From Agrococcus beijingensis (lineage in GTDB: Bacteria > Actinomycetota > Actinomycetes > Actinomycetales > Microbacteriaceae): DNA of 64,000 nt. The stretch spans positions 2,362,995 through 2,426,994 of the forward strand of contig NZ_CP132360.1 of NCBI RefSeq assembly GCF_030758955.1, given 5' to 3'. A program made the position numbers and the translations under genes. Under the pieces are notes generated by a model that was given only the letters and a program-made list of their open reading frames with translations, made no database searches and was not told the origin of the DNA. Each line of letters starts with the position of its first letter. The first letter of the stretch is position 1. This document shows, piece by piece, positions 1 to 8,753 of the stretch.

Positions 1-77
1 TCCACCAGCGGCGGAGTCGACCGACTGAAGCCGACCCCTGGCTTGATCAAGCGCGCGCTCGGGCTCCGGCCGAGCGC

Positions 78-680
78 TCACACCGCCGGCATCGTCTCCG
101 GTGCACCCTCGAGACGCCGGTAGCGCAGCAGCATGCTGCCTGCCGGGTAGGCCTGCGGCGGCTCCTCGAGCGCGAACCGCGTCGGCGCCGTGCCCTCGGG
201 GAAGAGCCGCTTGCCGACGCCCAGCGCGATCGGGTACGTGAAGAGGTTGACGACGTCGACCAGACCCTCGGCGAAGAGCGTCCGCAGCAGATCAGCGCTC
301 CCCCACATCTGGATCTGCCGGTGCCGTTCGCGCAGCGCCCGCACCTCCACCGCAGCATCGCGCAGCTGCGTGGTGCCCTCCCACGACAGCGCAGGCGCGC
401 CGCGAGACGCGACGTACTTGGGCACCCGATCGAACGCGATGCCGATGCGATCCTGCTTGCCCGGCCAGTAGGCGCGGAAGATGTCGTAGGTGACGCGGCC
501 CAGCAGCAGCGCGTCGGCATCCTCGATGATCTCCATCAGGCGGGCGCCCGACTCGTCGTCGGCGTATGCCCATTCCCATCCCGGATGCGGATAGCCGGCG
601 TCCTGATCGGTCGGTCCGCCGTTGGCCTGGATCACGCCGTCCAGCGTCATGTGCATGTTGACGTGCAGCTCACCCATCAT
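78..680 (-). CDS. Dihydrofolate reductase family (RibD C-terminal-like) protein
   Basis: About 200 residues with the RibD_C/dihydrofolate-reductase-like fold. It opens MGELHVNMHMTLDGV, the typical first strand with the TLDG motif, and carries DALLLGRVTYD in the middle and a late FTYPIALGVGKRLFPEG, which matches the P-V/I-x-L-G-x-G-K-x-L-F signature of this family. These proteins bind NADPH. Most small stand-alone members have no known substrate, so a role in riboflavin or folate synthesis is not implied. A GGGAGG Shine-Dalgarno sits 4 and 7 bases before the two adjacent ATGs (680 and 677), so either may be used; a longer open frame upstream runs over the divergent MFS gene and was not accepted. 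It is transcribed away from that gene. Confidence 0.85.
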   Translation of the reverse strand: MMGELHVNMHMTLDGVIQANGGPTDQDAGYPHPGWEWAYADDESGARLMEIIEDADALLLGRVTYDIFRAYWPGKQDRIGIAFDRVPKYVASRGAPALSWEGTTQLRDAAVEVRALRERHRQIQMWGSADLLRTLFAEGLVDVVNLFTYPIALGVGKRLFPEGTAPTRFALEEPPQAYPAGSMLLRYRRLEGAPETMPAV

Positions 681-798
681 CCCGCCTCCCGCTGTTCTCG
701 GCTCCGCGCAGCGCGCCCTCGGGGCACCGCCGTCGCCAGTATCCGCGCGGCGAACCCGAGACGGTAGCCCCTCGCCGCCCCGATGGCATGATGCAGTC

Positions 799-2268
799 GT
801 GACGACGACGCGCGCAGTGCCGCTTGCACTCATCGGCTGGCTCGTGTGCGTCGAGCTCACGAGCGGCGTGCTGCAGGGCTGGTACGTCACGCTGACGCCC
901 GACATCGCCCGCTTCCTCGGCGTCACCGACGCCGACGTCAACTGGTTCGAGGCCGGCCAGCTGCTCCTCTCGGCCCTCCTGGTGCCGATCCTCGCGAAGC
1001 TGGGCGACATGCACGGCCACAAGCGGATGCTGCTGCTGTCGACCGCGGTCACCGCGGGAGCGAGCTGGTGGATGGCGTTCTCGGGAGACTTCTGGAGCTA
1101 CCTCTTCGCGTTCTCGCTGCAGGGCGCCTACGCGGTGTGGCTGCCGCTCGAGGTGGCCCTCATCTTCGACCGCGGCCGCCGCACCGGCGTCGCCCCCTCG
1201 ACCACCCGCCGCGCGGCGGGCCTGCTCGTCATCGCGCTCGAGGCGGGCGCCATCCTCGGCGCCCTCGGCTCGGCCGTCGCCCTCGGCGCCTTCGGCGAGG
1301 CCATCCCGCCGACCCTCATGATCCCGGCCGCCATGGTGACGCTCACCTTCTTCGCCATCCTCTGGGGCGTGCCCGAGTCGGAGCCGCTCCCCGGCCGCTC
1401 CCTCGACGCCGGCGGCTTCGTGCTCCTCGCGCTGTCGCTCCTGACCATCACCTCGGGCCTCACGTTCCTCAAGCTCGGCGGCGCGGGCGCCTGGTGGGGC
1501 TGGGCGGTCATGGCGATCGGCGTCGCACTGCTGCTGCCCTTCGGCCGCTGGGTGCTCGGCAAGGCCGACCCGGCGATCGACCTGCGCGTCATGCGGCAGC
1601 CGTCGATGTGGCCGGTGCAGCTCACCGCCGGCCTCGTGGGTGTCAGCCTGCTGGGCGCCCAGACGCCGCTCGCCACCTACGCCGGCACCGACCCGTCGCT
1701 CGGCTACGGCCTCGGCCTCGACGCGACCGGCCGCTCGCTGCTCATCGGCGTCTACCTGTTCTCCCTGATCGTCGGCGCGAGCCTCCTCGCGATCTTCTCC
1801 ACGCGCATCCGCCCCCGTCTGCTGCTCATCGTCGCGTCGACGCTCGTCGGGGTCGGCTACCTGCTGCTGATCCCGTTCCACCTCGAGATCTGGCAGGTGT
1901 TCGGCTGCATGGCGATCGCCGGGCTCGGCTCTGGCGCCCTGGTCGGCGCGCTGCCCGCCGCGGCCGCCGCCGCCGCGCCGCGCGGCCAGACGGGCGTCGC
2001 GACCGGCATGACGAACACCACGAAGACCATCGGCGGCTCGTTCGCGTCGTCGATCTTCGCGATCGTGCTCGCGGTCGGCGCCATCGGCACCGCCGCGAGC
2101 CTGGGCGGCTACATCGTCGTCTGGATCATCTGCGGCGTCACCGCGCTCGTCGCCGCGGTCGGCCTCGTCGCCGTGCCCAAGCTGGCCTTCGCCGACCCGG
2201 AGCCGGGCGCCGAGGAGCCGCTCGCCGATCCGCCCGTGCCCGACGCGACCCGCGCGACGCAGGCGTGA
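799..2268 (+). CDS. MFS transporter, DHA2-like drug/metabolite exporter
   Basis: A 489-residue membrane protein with 12-14 predicted hydrophobic segments, the first starting within ten residues of the GTG. A loop reading LGDMHGHKRM after the second segment is a good MFS motif A, so it is a secondary transporter of the major facilitator superfamily. The length suggests the 14-helix DHA2 group. Substrate is unknown. The GTG at 799 is preceded at six bases by CATGAT, a near-consensus -10, and no Shine-Dalgarno is visible, so the mRNA may be leaderless. The stop overlaps the next gene in GTGA, predicting translational coupling. Confidence 0.88.
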   Translation: MTTTRAVPLALIGWLVCVELTSGVLQGWYVTLTPDIARFLGVTDADVNWFEAGQLLLSALLVPILAKLGDMHGHKRMLLLSTAVTAGASWWMAFSGDFWSYLFAFSLQGAYAVWLPLEVALIFDRGRRTGVAPSTTRRAAGLLVIALEAGAILGALGSAVALGAFGEAIPPTLMIPAAMVTLTFFAILWGVPESEPLPGRSLDAGGFVLLALSLLTITSGLTFLKLGGAGAWWGWAVMAIGVALLLPFGRWVLGKADPAIDLRVMRQPSMWPVQLTAGLVGVSLLGAQTPLATYAGTDPSLGYGLGLDATGRSLLIGVYLFSLIVGASLLAIFSTRIRPRLLLIVASTLVGVGYLLLIPFHLEIWQVFGCMAIAGLGSGALVGALPAAAAAAAPRGQTGVATGMTNTTKTIGGSFASSIFAIVLAVGAIGTAASLGGYIVVWIICGVTALVAAVGLVAVPKLAFADPEPGAEEPLADPPVPDATRATQA

Positions 2269-2987
2269 CGCCCGAGCTGCTCGAGGTCCCCGGCGGCGAG
2301 CTGCTCCAGCGCGACGCGCGCACCGGCGGCGAGCGCACGGTCGGGCTGCGCCCCTTCCGCCTGGCGCGCACCCCGCTCACCGACGACGACGGCGTGCCGC
2401 TGCACGGCATCCGCTGGATCGACGCGATCCACCGCTGCAACACGATGTCGGCGGATGCGTCGCTGCGCCCCGCGTACGACGTGACCGACGGGCGGGTGGC
2501 CTGGAACGCATCCGCCGACGGCTACCGACTGCCGACCGAGGCGGAGTGGGAGCACGCGTGCCGCGCGGGAACGACGACGCCGACATACGGGCCGCTCGAC
2601 GAGGTCGCCTGGACGGCCGCCGACGGCGTGGACGGCCCGCAGCCGGTGGGCCGCAAGGCGGCGAACGCCCTCGGGCTGCACGACATGCTCGGCAATGTCT
2701 GGGAGTGGTGCTGGGACTACGCCGACCCCGCCCGCTACGGCGCGTACCGCAGCCTCCGCGGCGGCGGCTGGTCCGACCGACCGTTCAGCGTCCGCGCCTC
2801 GGTGCGACGCGGCACCGCGCCCGACGCACTGCTCGAGGACGTCGGGCTGCGCGTCGCCCAAGGTGCCGTCGCCGAGCCGAGCGCGACCGCGGCGCAAGGC
2901 TGGTCGGCGGCCGCCGACCGCGAGCGCGCCGACATCCGCGGGCCGCTGCCGGTCGGCTGGACGCCGCTGCGCGACCTGCTCGACTGA
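2265..2987 (+). CDS. Formylglycine-generating/sulfatase-modifying-factor-fold protein without active-site cysteines
   Basis: A 240-residue protein of the SUMF1/EgtB/PvdO fold. Clear signatures are YRLPTEAEWEHACRAG (residues near 86-101), LHDMLGNVWEWCWDY and RSLRGGGWSDRPFSVRAS followed by R-R-G. True formylglycine-generating enzymes have a pair of copper-binding cysteines in the segment after GGSW. Here that stretch reads SVRASVRRG with no cysteine, so sulfatase activation looks unlikely. It is coupled to the upstream MFS gene by a GTGA overlap, so it may modify or handle the same compound. Function is not assignable beyond the fold. Confidence 0.85.
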   Translation: MTPELLEVPGGELLQRDARTGGERTVGLRPFRLARTPLTDDDGVPLHGIRWIDAIHRCNTMSADASLRPAYDVTDGRVAWNASADGYRLPTEAEWEHACRAGTTTPTYGPLDEVAWTAADGVDGPQPVGRKAANALGLHDMLGNVWEWCWDYADPARYGAYRSLRGGGWSDRPFSVRASVRRGTAPDALLEDVGLRVAQGAVAEPSATAAQGWSAAADRERADIRGPLPVGWTPLRDLLD

Positions 2988-3021
2988 GGCGGCCGTGCGC
3001 TCGGGCGCGCAGCGCCGTGCG

Positions 3022-3795
3022 TCAGCCCTTCGCGACCAGCGGCCCCCTGTGCACCATCCACGGGTGCGTCTGCGCGACCGGCTTGATGATCGTCTCGTCG
3101 ACCGAGACGTGCCCCGGCAGCGCCAGGATGTCGGTCATGACGCGGGCCACGTCGTCTGCCGACAGGGGGTCCTGCACGTCCTTGTAGACCGCATCCGCCT
3201 TCGCCTGGTCGCCCTCGAAGCGCACCAGCGAGAACTCCTCGGTCCAGACCATGCCCGGCGCGACCTCCATCACGCGGATCGGCTCGCCGTGCAGCTCGAG
3301 CCGCAGCACGTCGACGAGCTGCTTCTCGGCCGACTTCGCGGCGTTGTAGCCCGAGCCGCCCGCGTAGGCGACCGTCGCGGCGATCGACGTGACCACCATG
3401 ATCTCGGCGTACCCGCCCGACGCGGTCGAGCGGCGCAGCAGCGGCAGCACCGCGTCGATCACGCGCTTCGTGCCCACGACGTTCGCCTCGAACATCCAGC
3501 GCCAGTCGTCGATCGTCGTCTCGGCGAGGTGCGCTGCGCCCTTCGCGCCGCCCGCGACCTGCACCAGGCCCGTCGGCGCGAAGGCCGCCGCCGCCTCGGC
3601 GAACGCGGCGACCGAGGCCTCATCGGTGAGGTCGGCGACGAACGTCTCGCAGCCGATGTCGGCCGCCAGCGCCTCGAGCCGCTCCGCCCGCCGCGCGACG
3701 GCCAGCACCTGCCAGCCGCGCGCGACCGCCTGCCGGGCGACCGCCTCCCCGATGCCGCTCGACGCACCCGTGACGATCAGTCGCTTCTCGCTCAT
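3022..3795 (-). CDS. Short-chain dehydrogenase/reductase (SDR)
   Basis: A 257-residue classical SDR. It has the cofactor loop TGASSGIG near residues 9-16, a second-strand A-R-R after beta-2 that favours NADP, an N-x-x-G-like EANVVG, catalytic Ser in VVTSIAATV and Tyr/Lys in GYNAAK. It resembles the YdfG/serine-3-dehydrogenase-like SDRs acting on small hydroxy acids or alcohols, but substrate cannot be read from sequence. Start at 3795 (MSEKRLIVTG) puts the Rossmann strand near the N-terminus as usual. A longer in-frame reading to 3909 would add an arginine-rich tail and run into the metY promoter region. Confidence 0.87.
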   Translation of the reverse strand: MSEKRLIVTGASSGIGEAVARQAVARGWQVLAVARRAERLEALAADIGCETFVADLTDEASVAAFAEAAAAFAPTGLVQVAGGAKGAAHLAETTIDDWRWMFEANVVGTKRVIDAVLPLLRRSTASGGYAEIMVVTSIAATVAYAGGSGYNAAKSAEKQLVDVLRLELHGEPIRVMEVAPGMVWTEEFSLVRFEGDQAKADAVYKDVQDPLSADDVARVMTDILALPGHVSVDETIIKPVAQTHPWMVHRGPLVAKG

Positions 3796-3851
3796 GACGC
3801 CATGCAAGCAAACGCACGCCGGCAGCGCCAATCGACCGGGGCCGAGCAGCC

Positions 3852-3886
3852 TGCGTCTCATACCCAGTGTTACGCCCCGAGACGCA
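3852..3886. promoter_or_regulatory. Inverted repeat upstream of metY, candidate operator
   Basis: TGCGTCTC (3852-3859) is matched exactly by GAGACGCA (3879-3886), an 8-base inverted repeat with a 19-base spacer, in the SDR/metY divergent interval about 90 bases before metY. The arms could bind a dimeric regulator across two helical turns, or form a weak stem. Known actinobacterial methionine-repressor sites (McbR type) contain a GAC/GTC core, which these arms share only loosely, so the regulator is unknown. Confidence 0.35.
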
Positions 3887-3926
3887 CCCACCTGGCGCCC
3901 AGGGCGCATCCGCCGCGAGGATGGAG

Positions 3927-3963
3927 CAAGACTTCACCCCGATCCCAAGACTTCACCCGATCC
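3927..3963 (+). repeat. Two-copy tandem repeat immediately before the metY ribosome binding site
   Basis: The 19-mer CAAGACTTCACCCCGATCC (3927-3945) is followed directly by an 18-mer identical except for one missing C (3946-3963). The copies end a few bases before the GAGGAG Shine-Dalgarno of metY. The arrangement suggests either paired regulator sites in the leader or a recent duplication. An in-frame ATG at 3921 would place the repeat in coding sequence, but has no usable ribosome binding site. Confidence 0.6.
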
Positions 3964-3974
3964 GAGGAGCCATC

Positions 3975-5291
3975 ATGAGCGACTGGAAGTTCGAGACCCT
4001 GCAGGTCCACGCGGGCGCCGCCCCCGACCCGACCACCAAGGCGCGCATCACGCCCGTCTACCGCACCACCTCGTACGTGTTCGACAACGCCGACCACGCC
4101 GCGCGCCTGTTCGGCCTCGCCGAGACCGGCAACATCTACTCGCGCATCATGAACCCGACCAACGACGTCGTCGAGCAGCGCCTCGCCGCGCTCGAAGGGG
4201 GCAGCGCCGCCCTCCTCCTCGCGTCGGGCCAGGCCGCGACCACGTACGCGATCCTCAACATCGCCCAGGCCGGCGACCACATCGTCTCGTCGTCGTCGAT
4301 CTACGGCGGCACCTACAACCTCTTCAACTTCACGCTCGCCAAGCTCGGCGTCGAGGTCACCTTCGTCGAGGACCAGGACGACCTCGACGAGTGGCGCCGC
4401 GCCGTGCGCCCCAACACGAAGGCGCTCTTCGCCGAGACGATCGGCAACCCGCGCATCAACCTGCTCGACATCGCCGGCGTCTCGTCGGTCGCCCACGACG
4501 CCGGCGTGCCGCTCGTCGTCGACAACACGATCGCCACGCCCTACCTGATCCGCCCGCTCGAGCACGGGGCCGACATCGTCGTGCACTCGGCGACGAAGTT
4601 CCTCGGCGGCCACGGCTCGGTCGTCGCCGGCGCCATCATCGACGGCGGCCGCTTCGAGTGGTCGAAGTCCGACAAGTTCCCGGGCCTCACGACGCCCGAC
4701 GAGTCGTACCACGGCGTCACCTTCACCGAGGCGCTCGGCGACCAGATCGCCTACATCATCAAGGCCCGCGTCACGCTGCTGCGCGACGTCGGCGCCTCAT
4801 CCTCCCCCGACACCGCCTGGCAGCTGCTGCAGGGCATCGAGACGCTGTCGCTGCGCCTCGACCGCCACGTCGCCAACGCCACGAAGGTCGCCGAGTTCCT
4901 CGAGGCCCACCCGCAGGTCGCCGGCGTGCACTACGCGGGCCTCGCGTCGAGCCCGTGGCACGAGCGCGGCAAGCAGATCGCCCCCCGCGGCACCGGCGCC
5001 GTGCTGTCGTTCGAGCTGCTCGGCGGCGTCGAGGCGGGCAAGGCCCTCGTCGAGTCGCTCGAGCTCTTCAGCCACCTCGCCAACATCGGCGACGTGCGCT
5101 CGCTCGTCATCCACCCGGCGTCGACGACGCACGCCCAGCTCACCCCCGAGCAGCAGCTCACCGCCGGCGTCACGCCCGGCCTGGTGCGGCTGTCGGTCGG
5201 CATCGAGCACGCCGACGACCTCATCGCCGACCTGACCGCCGGCCTCGAGGCGGCCGCGGCGAAGGCCGCGGAGCTCTCGGCCAGGGCCTGA
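3975..5291 (+). CDS. metY: O-acetylhomoserine sulfhydrylase (bifunctional with O-acetylserine family)
   Basis: A 438-residue PLP enzyme of the Cys/Met metabolism family. It makes homocysteine from O-acetyl-L-homoserine and sulfide in methionine synthesis. It opens [14 protein letters not shown], contains the family block [15 protein letters not shown], and has the PLP-binding Lys208 in [11 protein letters not shown]. The length and the long insert near residues 310-350 fit MetY rather than cystathionine gamma-synthase. ATG 3975 has GAGGAG six bases upstream. The next gene, metX, supplies the substrate and begins 22 bases later, so the two form an operon. A tandem repeat and an inverted repeat sit in the upstream region. 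Confidence 0.95.
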   Translation: MSDWKFETLQVHAGAAPDPTTKARITPVYRTTSYVFDNADHAARLFGLAETGNIYSRIMNPTNDVVEQRLAALEGGSAALLLASGQAATTYAILNIAQAGDHIVSSSSIYGGTYNLFNFTLAKLGVEVTFVEDQDDLDEWRRAVRPNTKALFAETIGNPRINLLDIAGVSSVAHDAGVPLVVDNTIATPYLIRPLEHGADIVVHSATKFLGGHGSVVAGAIIDGGRFEWSKSDKFPGLTTPDESYHGVTFTEALGDQIAYIIKARVTLLRDVGASSSPDTAWQLLQGIETLSLRLDRHVANATKVAEFLEAHPQVAGVHYAGLASSPWHERGKQIAPRGTGAVLSFELLGGVEAGKALVESLELFSHLANIGDVRSLVIHPASTTHAQLTPEQQLTAGVTPGLVRLSVGIEHADDLIADLTAGLEAAAAKAAELSARA

Positions 5292-5313
5292 CGCGAAGGG
5301 ACGGCGGGCACCC

Positions 5314-6525
5314 GTGGACTGGCAGCTGAGCGACGACGCGCAGCCGGCCTCCAGGGTGCCCGCCGCTCGGCTGTTCGAGGCGACGCCCGGGCACGAGCCG
5401 CCCGTGCCCGTCACCGGCGCCTGGCGGCCCGGCGACGACCCGGGCGACCGTCGCTTCGCCCGCATCGGCGATCTCGACACCGAGGCGGGCGGCAGGGTGG
5501 CGGATGCGGTGCTCGCGTTCGAGACGTGGGGTCGCCTGAACGAGCGGGCCGACAACGCGGTGCTCGTCGCGCATGCGCTGACGGGCGACAGCCACGTGCG
5601 CGGCCCGGCCGGGCCCGGTCACGCCACCGCCGGCTGGTGGGAGGAGGTCGTGGGCCCCGGCCTCGCCCTCGACACCGATCGGTTCTTCGTGGTAGCCCCC
5701 AACATGCTCGGCGGCTGCCAGGGCTCGACCGGCCCCGCGTCGTTCGGCGCCGACGGCGTCGAGCTCGGCTCCCGCTTCCCGCGCGTCACGATCCGCGACC
5801 AGGTCGAGGCGCAGCGACGCCTCGCCGACCAGCTCGGCATCGACCGCTGGCACGCGGTCGTCGGCGGATCGATGGGCGGCATGCACGCGCTCGAGTGGGC
5901 CATCGAGCACCCCGACCGCGTCGGGGCCGCCGCGCTGCTCGCCTCGAACGCCGCCACCAGTGCCGACCAGATCGCCCAGAACACCCTCCAGATCGAGGCG
6001 GTCACGACCGATCCCGGCTGGCTGGGCGGCGACTTCTACGACCTGCCCGGCCACGCCGGGCCCGCCCGCGGCCTCGCACTCGCGCGCCGCATGGCGATGC
6101 TCGGCTACCGCTCGCAGCACGAGCTGAACGAGCGATTCCGGCGCGAGTGGCAGTCGAGCCTCGACCCGCTGCAGGGCGGGCGGTTCCAGGTGGAGTCGTA
6201 CCTCGACGTGCACGGCAACCGCTTCACCCGGCGGTTCGACGCCGGCTCCTACACGCGCCTCGTCGACGCCATGTCGACCCACGACGTGGGCCGCGGCCGC
6301 GGCGGCGTCGAGGCCGCGCTCGAGCGGGTCACATCACCGACGCTCATCGTCGGGATCTCGAGCGACCGGCTCTTCCCCGTCGCCGACCAGCAGCGGCTCG
6401 CCGCCGGCATCCCCACGAGCACCTCGGGCAGCGAGCCGATCGTGCTCGAGAGCGGCTTCGGGCACGACGCGTTCCTCATCGAGTCGGGCCGCGTCGGCGA
6501 CCTGCTCGCGACGCTCCTGGGCTGA
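5314..6525 (+). CDS. metX: Homoserine O-acetyltransferase
   Basis: A 403-residue alpha/beta-hydrolase-fold acyltransferase that activates homoserine for direct sulfhydrylation by MetY. The nucleophile is Ser186 in GGSMGGMHALEW, the acid is probably the Asp in GISSDRLFPV, and His384 lies in FGHDAFLIE, giving the full triad. Other family blocks present are HALTGDSH and NMLGGCQGSTGP. GTG 5314 is preceded by a GAAGGG-type ribosome binding site. It is the second gene of metY-metX. Its last 192 bases are antisense to the tail of the convergent membrane glycosyltransferase gene. Confidence 0.95.
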   Translation: MDWQLSDDAQPASRVPAARLFEATPGHEPPVPVTGAWRPGDDPGDRRFARIGDLDTEAGGRVADAVLAFETWGRLNERADNAVLVAHALTGDSHVRGPAGPGHATAGWWEEVVGPGLALDTDRFFVVAPNMLGGCQGSTGPASFGADGVELGSRFPRVTIRDQVEAQRRLADQLGIDRWHAVVGGSMGGMHALEWAIEHPDRVGAAALLASNAATSADQIAQNTLQIEAVTTDPGWLGGDFYDLPGHAGPARGLALARRMAMLGYRSQHELNERFRREWQSSLDPLQGGRFQVESYLDVHGNRFTRRFDAGSYTRLVDAMSTHDVGRGRGGVEAALERVTSPTLIVGISSDRLFPVADQQRLAAGIPTSTSGSEPIVLESGFGHDAFLIESGRVGDLLATLLG

Positions 6526-7716
6526 GCGCCCCACCGCCCCGCGCCGGGTCGCGCGCACCAGCATCCAGATCGCGCCGACGAGGATGCCGATGTGCACCAG
6601 GTTGCGGGCCGTCAGCAGCGCGACCGCCGCCGGGTCGGCGACGACCAGCCAGAAGTAGGTCCACGGGAACTGCAGCTGCGTGAGCGCCGCGACCGCCGCG
6701 ATCGCGCCGACCCCGATCCAGTGCCGCCGCGAGCCCATCTCGGCCAGCAGCAGCGCCGGCACGAACAGCCAGAGCACGAACTGCGGCGAGCCCACCTTGT
6801 TCGTCACGATCATGACCTCGATGAGCGCCACCGCCAGCCAGACGATCGCCTCGCGCCCGTGCGCCCGCCGCACCGCGAGCACGCCGACCGCGCTCAGCAG
6901 CGCCACGCCGCCGACCAGCACCGGCGTCGCGAGCGCCGCGACCGTGCTCACGCCCTCGCCGCCCACCTGGTAGGTCCAGATCTGCCGGTCGAAGAAGACG
7001 CGCGCCTCGTCGGCGCTCGCCATCCACATGTACGGCGTCGCCGCGACCGCCTCGATCTGCAGCCCGCGATCCTCCTGCTGGGTGAGGAACGACAGCACGT
7101 GCTCCGAGCCGAGCAGCAGGCCCACGGCCACCACCGCGATCGAGACGAGCGCGCCCGCCGCGAGCGTGCGCATCCGCTCGCGCCGCACGATGAGCATCGC
7201 CAGGAACAGCACGCCCGGCCACACCTTCATCCACGCGCCGACGGTGAACAGCGCCGCCGCCAGTCCGGGCCTGGAGTGCCGCAGCGCGACCACGGCGATC
7301 ACGCCGAGCGCCACCACCACCGTGTCGATGCGGCCGAGCGCCACCGGCCCCAGCGCCAGCTGCAGCCCCAGCCACGTGAGCGCCAGCACGTGCCCCCTCG
7401 GCACCCGCAGCAGCAGGTGGAACGCGACCGCGTCGAGCGCCACGACCATCAGCATCCACAGCAGCGGCAGCCAGTCGGGCCCCAGCGCGCTCGAGACGAG
7501 GATCGGCACCCACGCCAGCAGCGGGTACACCCACGGCACGTCGATGCCGAGCCACTCGCCGTCGACCGCCTCGGTGCCGAGGCCCCGCTCGAGCCACGAC
7601 GGATAGACGGTCAGCACATCCCCGTACGCGTCGGAGACCGTCGGGATGCTGAGGATCGCGAGCAGGCCGTGCACCGCCCCGAACGCGAGCCACAGCCACG
7701 CCCGGTCGCGCGTCAG
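6334..7716 (-). CDS. GT87-like polytopic mannosyltransferase (DUF2029 family)
   Basis: An integral membrane protein of about 460 residues with roughly ten hydrophobic segments, resembling polyprenol-phosphate-mannose-dependent GT-C enzymes (GT87/DUF2029). Family-like features are an N-terminal loop with DAYGDVLTVYPSW, then VPWVYPLLAW and LGRIDTVVVAL. Members elongate mannose-containing lipoglycans outside the membrane in actinobacteria. Start choice is unusual: no ATG, GTG or TTG is suitable, but CTG at 7716 follows GGAGG by five bases and overlaps the upstream stop in CTGA. The next start, GTG at 7674, would remove half of the first helix. The C-terminal 60 or so residues are charged, soluble and antisense to metX. 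Confidence 0.78.
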   Translation of the reverse strand: MTRDRAWLWLAFGAVHGLLAILSIPTVSDAYGDVLTVYPSWLERGLGTEAVDGEWLGIDVPWVYPLLAWVPILVSSALGPDWLPLLWMLMVVALDAVAFHLLLRVPRGHVLALTWLGLQLALGPVALGRIDTVVVALGVIAVVALRHSRPGLAAALFTVGAWMKVWPGVLFLAMLIVRRERMRTLAAGALVSIAVVAVGLLLGSEHVLSFLTQQEDRGLQIEAVAATPYMWMASADEARVFFDRQIWTYQVGGEGVSTVAALATPVLVGGVALLSAVGVLAVRRAHGREAIVWLAVALIEVMIVTNKVGSPQFVLWLFVPALLLAEMGSRRHWIGVGAIAAVAALTQLQFPWTYFWLVVADPAAVALLTARNLVHIGILVGAIWMLVRATRRGAVGRSAQERREQVADAARLDEERVVPEAALEHDRLAARGARGDAGGEPLLVGDGEEPVARDPDDERR

Positions 7717-8753
7717 AAGAGCCTCCGGGTCGCGTCGCGCACCTCGCCGACGAGCTCCTCGATGATGTCCTCGAGGAACAGCAGGCCGGTGGTCTCGCCG
7801 TTCGCGTCGAACGAGCGCGCGATGTGCGCGCCGGTCGAGCGCATGAGCGCGAGCGCGTCCTCGACCTCCGCCTCCTGGTAGATCGAGGCGAGCTGGCGGA
7901 TGCGCTTCGACGGCACGGGCAGGTCCATCTCGTCGTCCTCGGCGCCGAGCACGTCCTTCACGTGCACGTACCCGTTCGGGTGACCCTCGGCATCCGCGAT
8001 CACGTAGCGCGAGAAGCCGCGCTCGCGCACCGCCGCCTCGACGTCGGCCGGGGTCGCCCCGGCGGGCAGCGTGACGATCTCGTCGAGCGGCAGCGCGACC
8101 TCGCGCACCCGCCGCTCGGTGAACTCGAAGGTGCGCGTGATGGCGCCGGTCGGATCGAACAGCAGCCCCTCGCGCTTCGACGTCTCGACGATGGTCTCGA
8201 CCTCGTCGATCGTGAAGGCGCTCGCCGCCTCGTCGACCGGCTGCACCCGGAACAGGCGCAGGATGCCGTTCGCGACGGCGTTCATGAGCCAGATGATCGG
8301 CTTGAACACGCGCGAGATGAGCACGAGCGGCGGGGCGAGCAGCAGCACCGCCCGGTCGGGCACGGAGAACGCGGCGTTCTTCGGCACCATCTCGCCGAGC
8401 ACGACGTGCAGGTAGGTGACGATCAGCAGCGCCAGCACGAACGCGACGACCGAGACGACCTCGGGCGACAGGCCCGTCCACGACAGCGGCCCCTCCAGCA
8501 GGTGGTGGATCGCCGGCTCGGAGACGTTGAGGATCAGCAGCGAGCAGATGGTGATGCCGAGCTGGCACATCGCGAGCATGAGCGAGACGTGCTCCATCGC
8601 CCACAGCGCGAGCTTCGCCGCCCGGTTGCCGCGGTCGGCGAGCGGCTCGATCTGGCTGCGCCGGGCCGAGATGACGGCGAACTCCGCGCCGACGAAGAAG
8701 GCGTTGGCCGCCAGCAGGATGACGAGCCACATGATGCCGAGCCAGTCGTTCAT
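7713..8753 (-). CDS. CNNM/CorB-type transporter-like protein with CBS pair
   Basis: A 346-residue DUF21 (CNNM) membrane protein. The DUF21 core spans about residues 1-190 with FFVGAEFAVISARRSQIE and VVLGEMVPKNAAF, both typical of the CNNM/CorB/MpfA family, which mediates Mg(2+) efflux or Mg-dependent transport. A CBS pair follows (about 205-330), ending LLFLEDIIEELVGEV. It lacks the C-terminal CorC_HlyC domain that its upstream neighbour has. It starts inside ATGA, overlapping that neighbour's stop, so the two are coupled and may form a heteromer. The older label hemolysin C is misleading. Confidence 0.9.
   Translation of the reverse strand: MNDWLGIMWLVILLAANAFFVGAEFAVISARRSQIEPLADRGNRAAKLALWAMEHVSLMLAMCQLGITICSLLILNVSEPAIHHLLEGPLSWTGLSPEVVSVVAFVLALLIVTYLHVVLGEMVPKNAAFSVPDRAVLLLAPPLVLISRVFKPIIWLMNAVANGILRLFRVQPVDEAASAFTIDEVETIVETSKREGLLFDPTGAITRTFEFTERRVREVALPLDEIVTLPAGATPADVEAAVRERGFSRYVIADAEGHPNGYVHVKDVLGAEDDEMDLPVPSKRIRQLASIYQEAEVEDALALMRSTGAHIARSFDANGETTGLLFLEDIIEELVGEVRDATRRLF

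Noticed and set aside
1..77. Possible end of a plus-strand gene at the left edge
   Set aside because: One frame is open to about position 123 and another stops at 26-28, but nothing recognisable is encoded in so short a stretch, and the minus-strand gene ends at 78.
3867..3974. Longer metY start (ATG 3921 or further upstream)
   Set aside because: In frame, but without a ribosome binding site, and the translated repeat is unlike any MetY N-terminus; ATG 3975 has GAGGAG and the family start.
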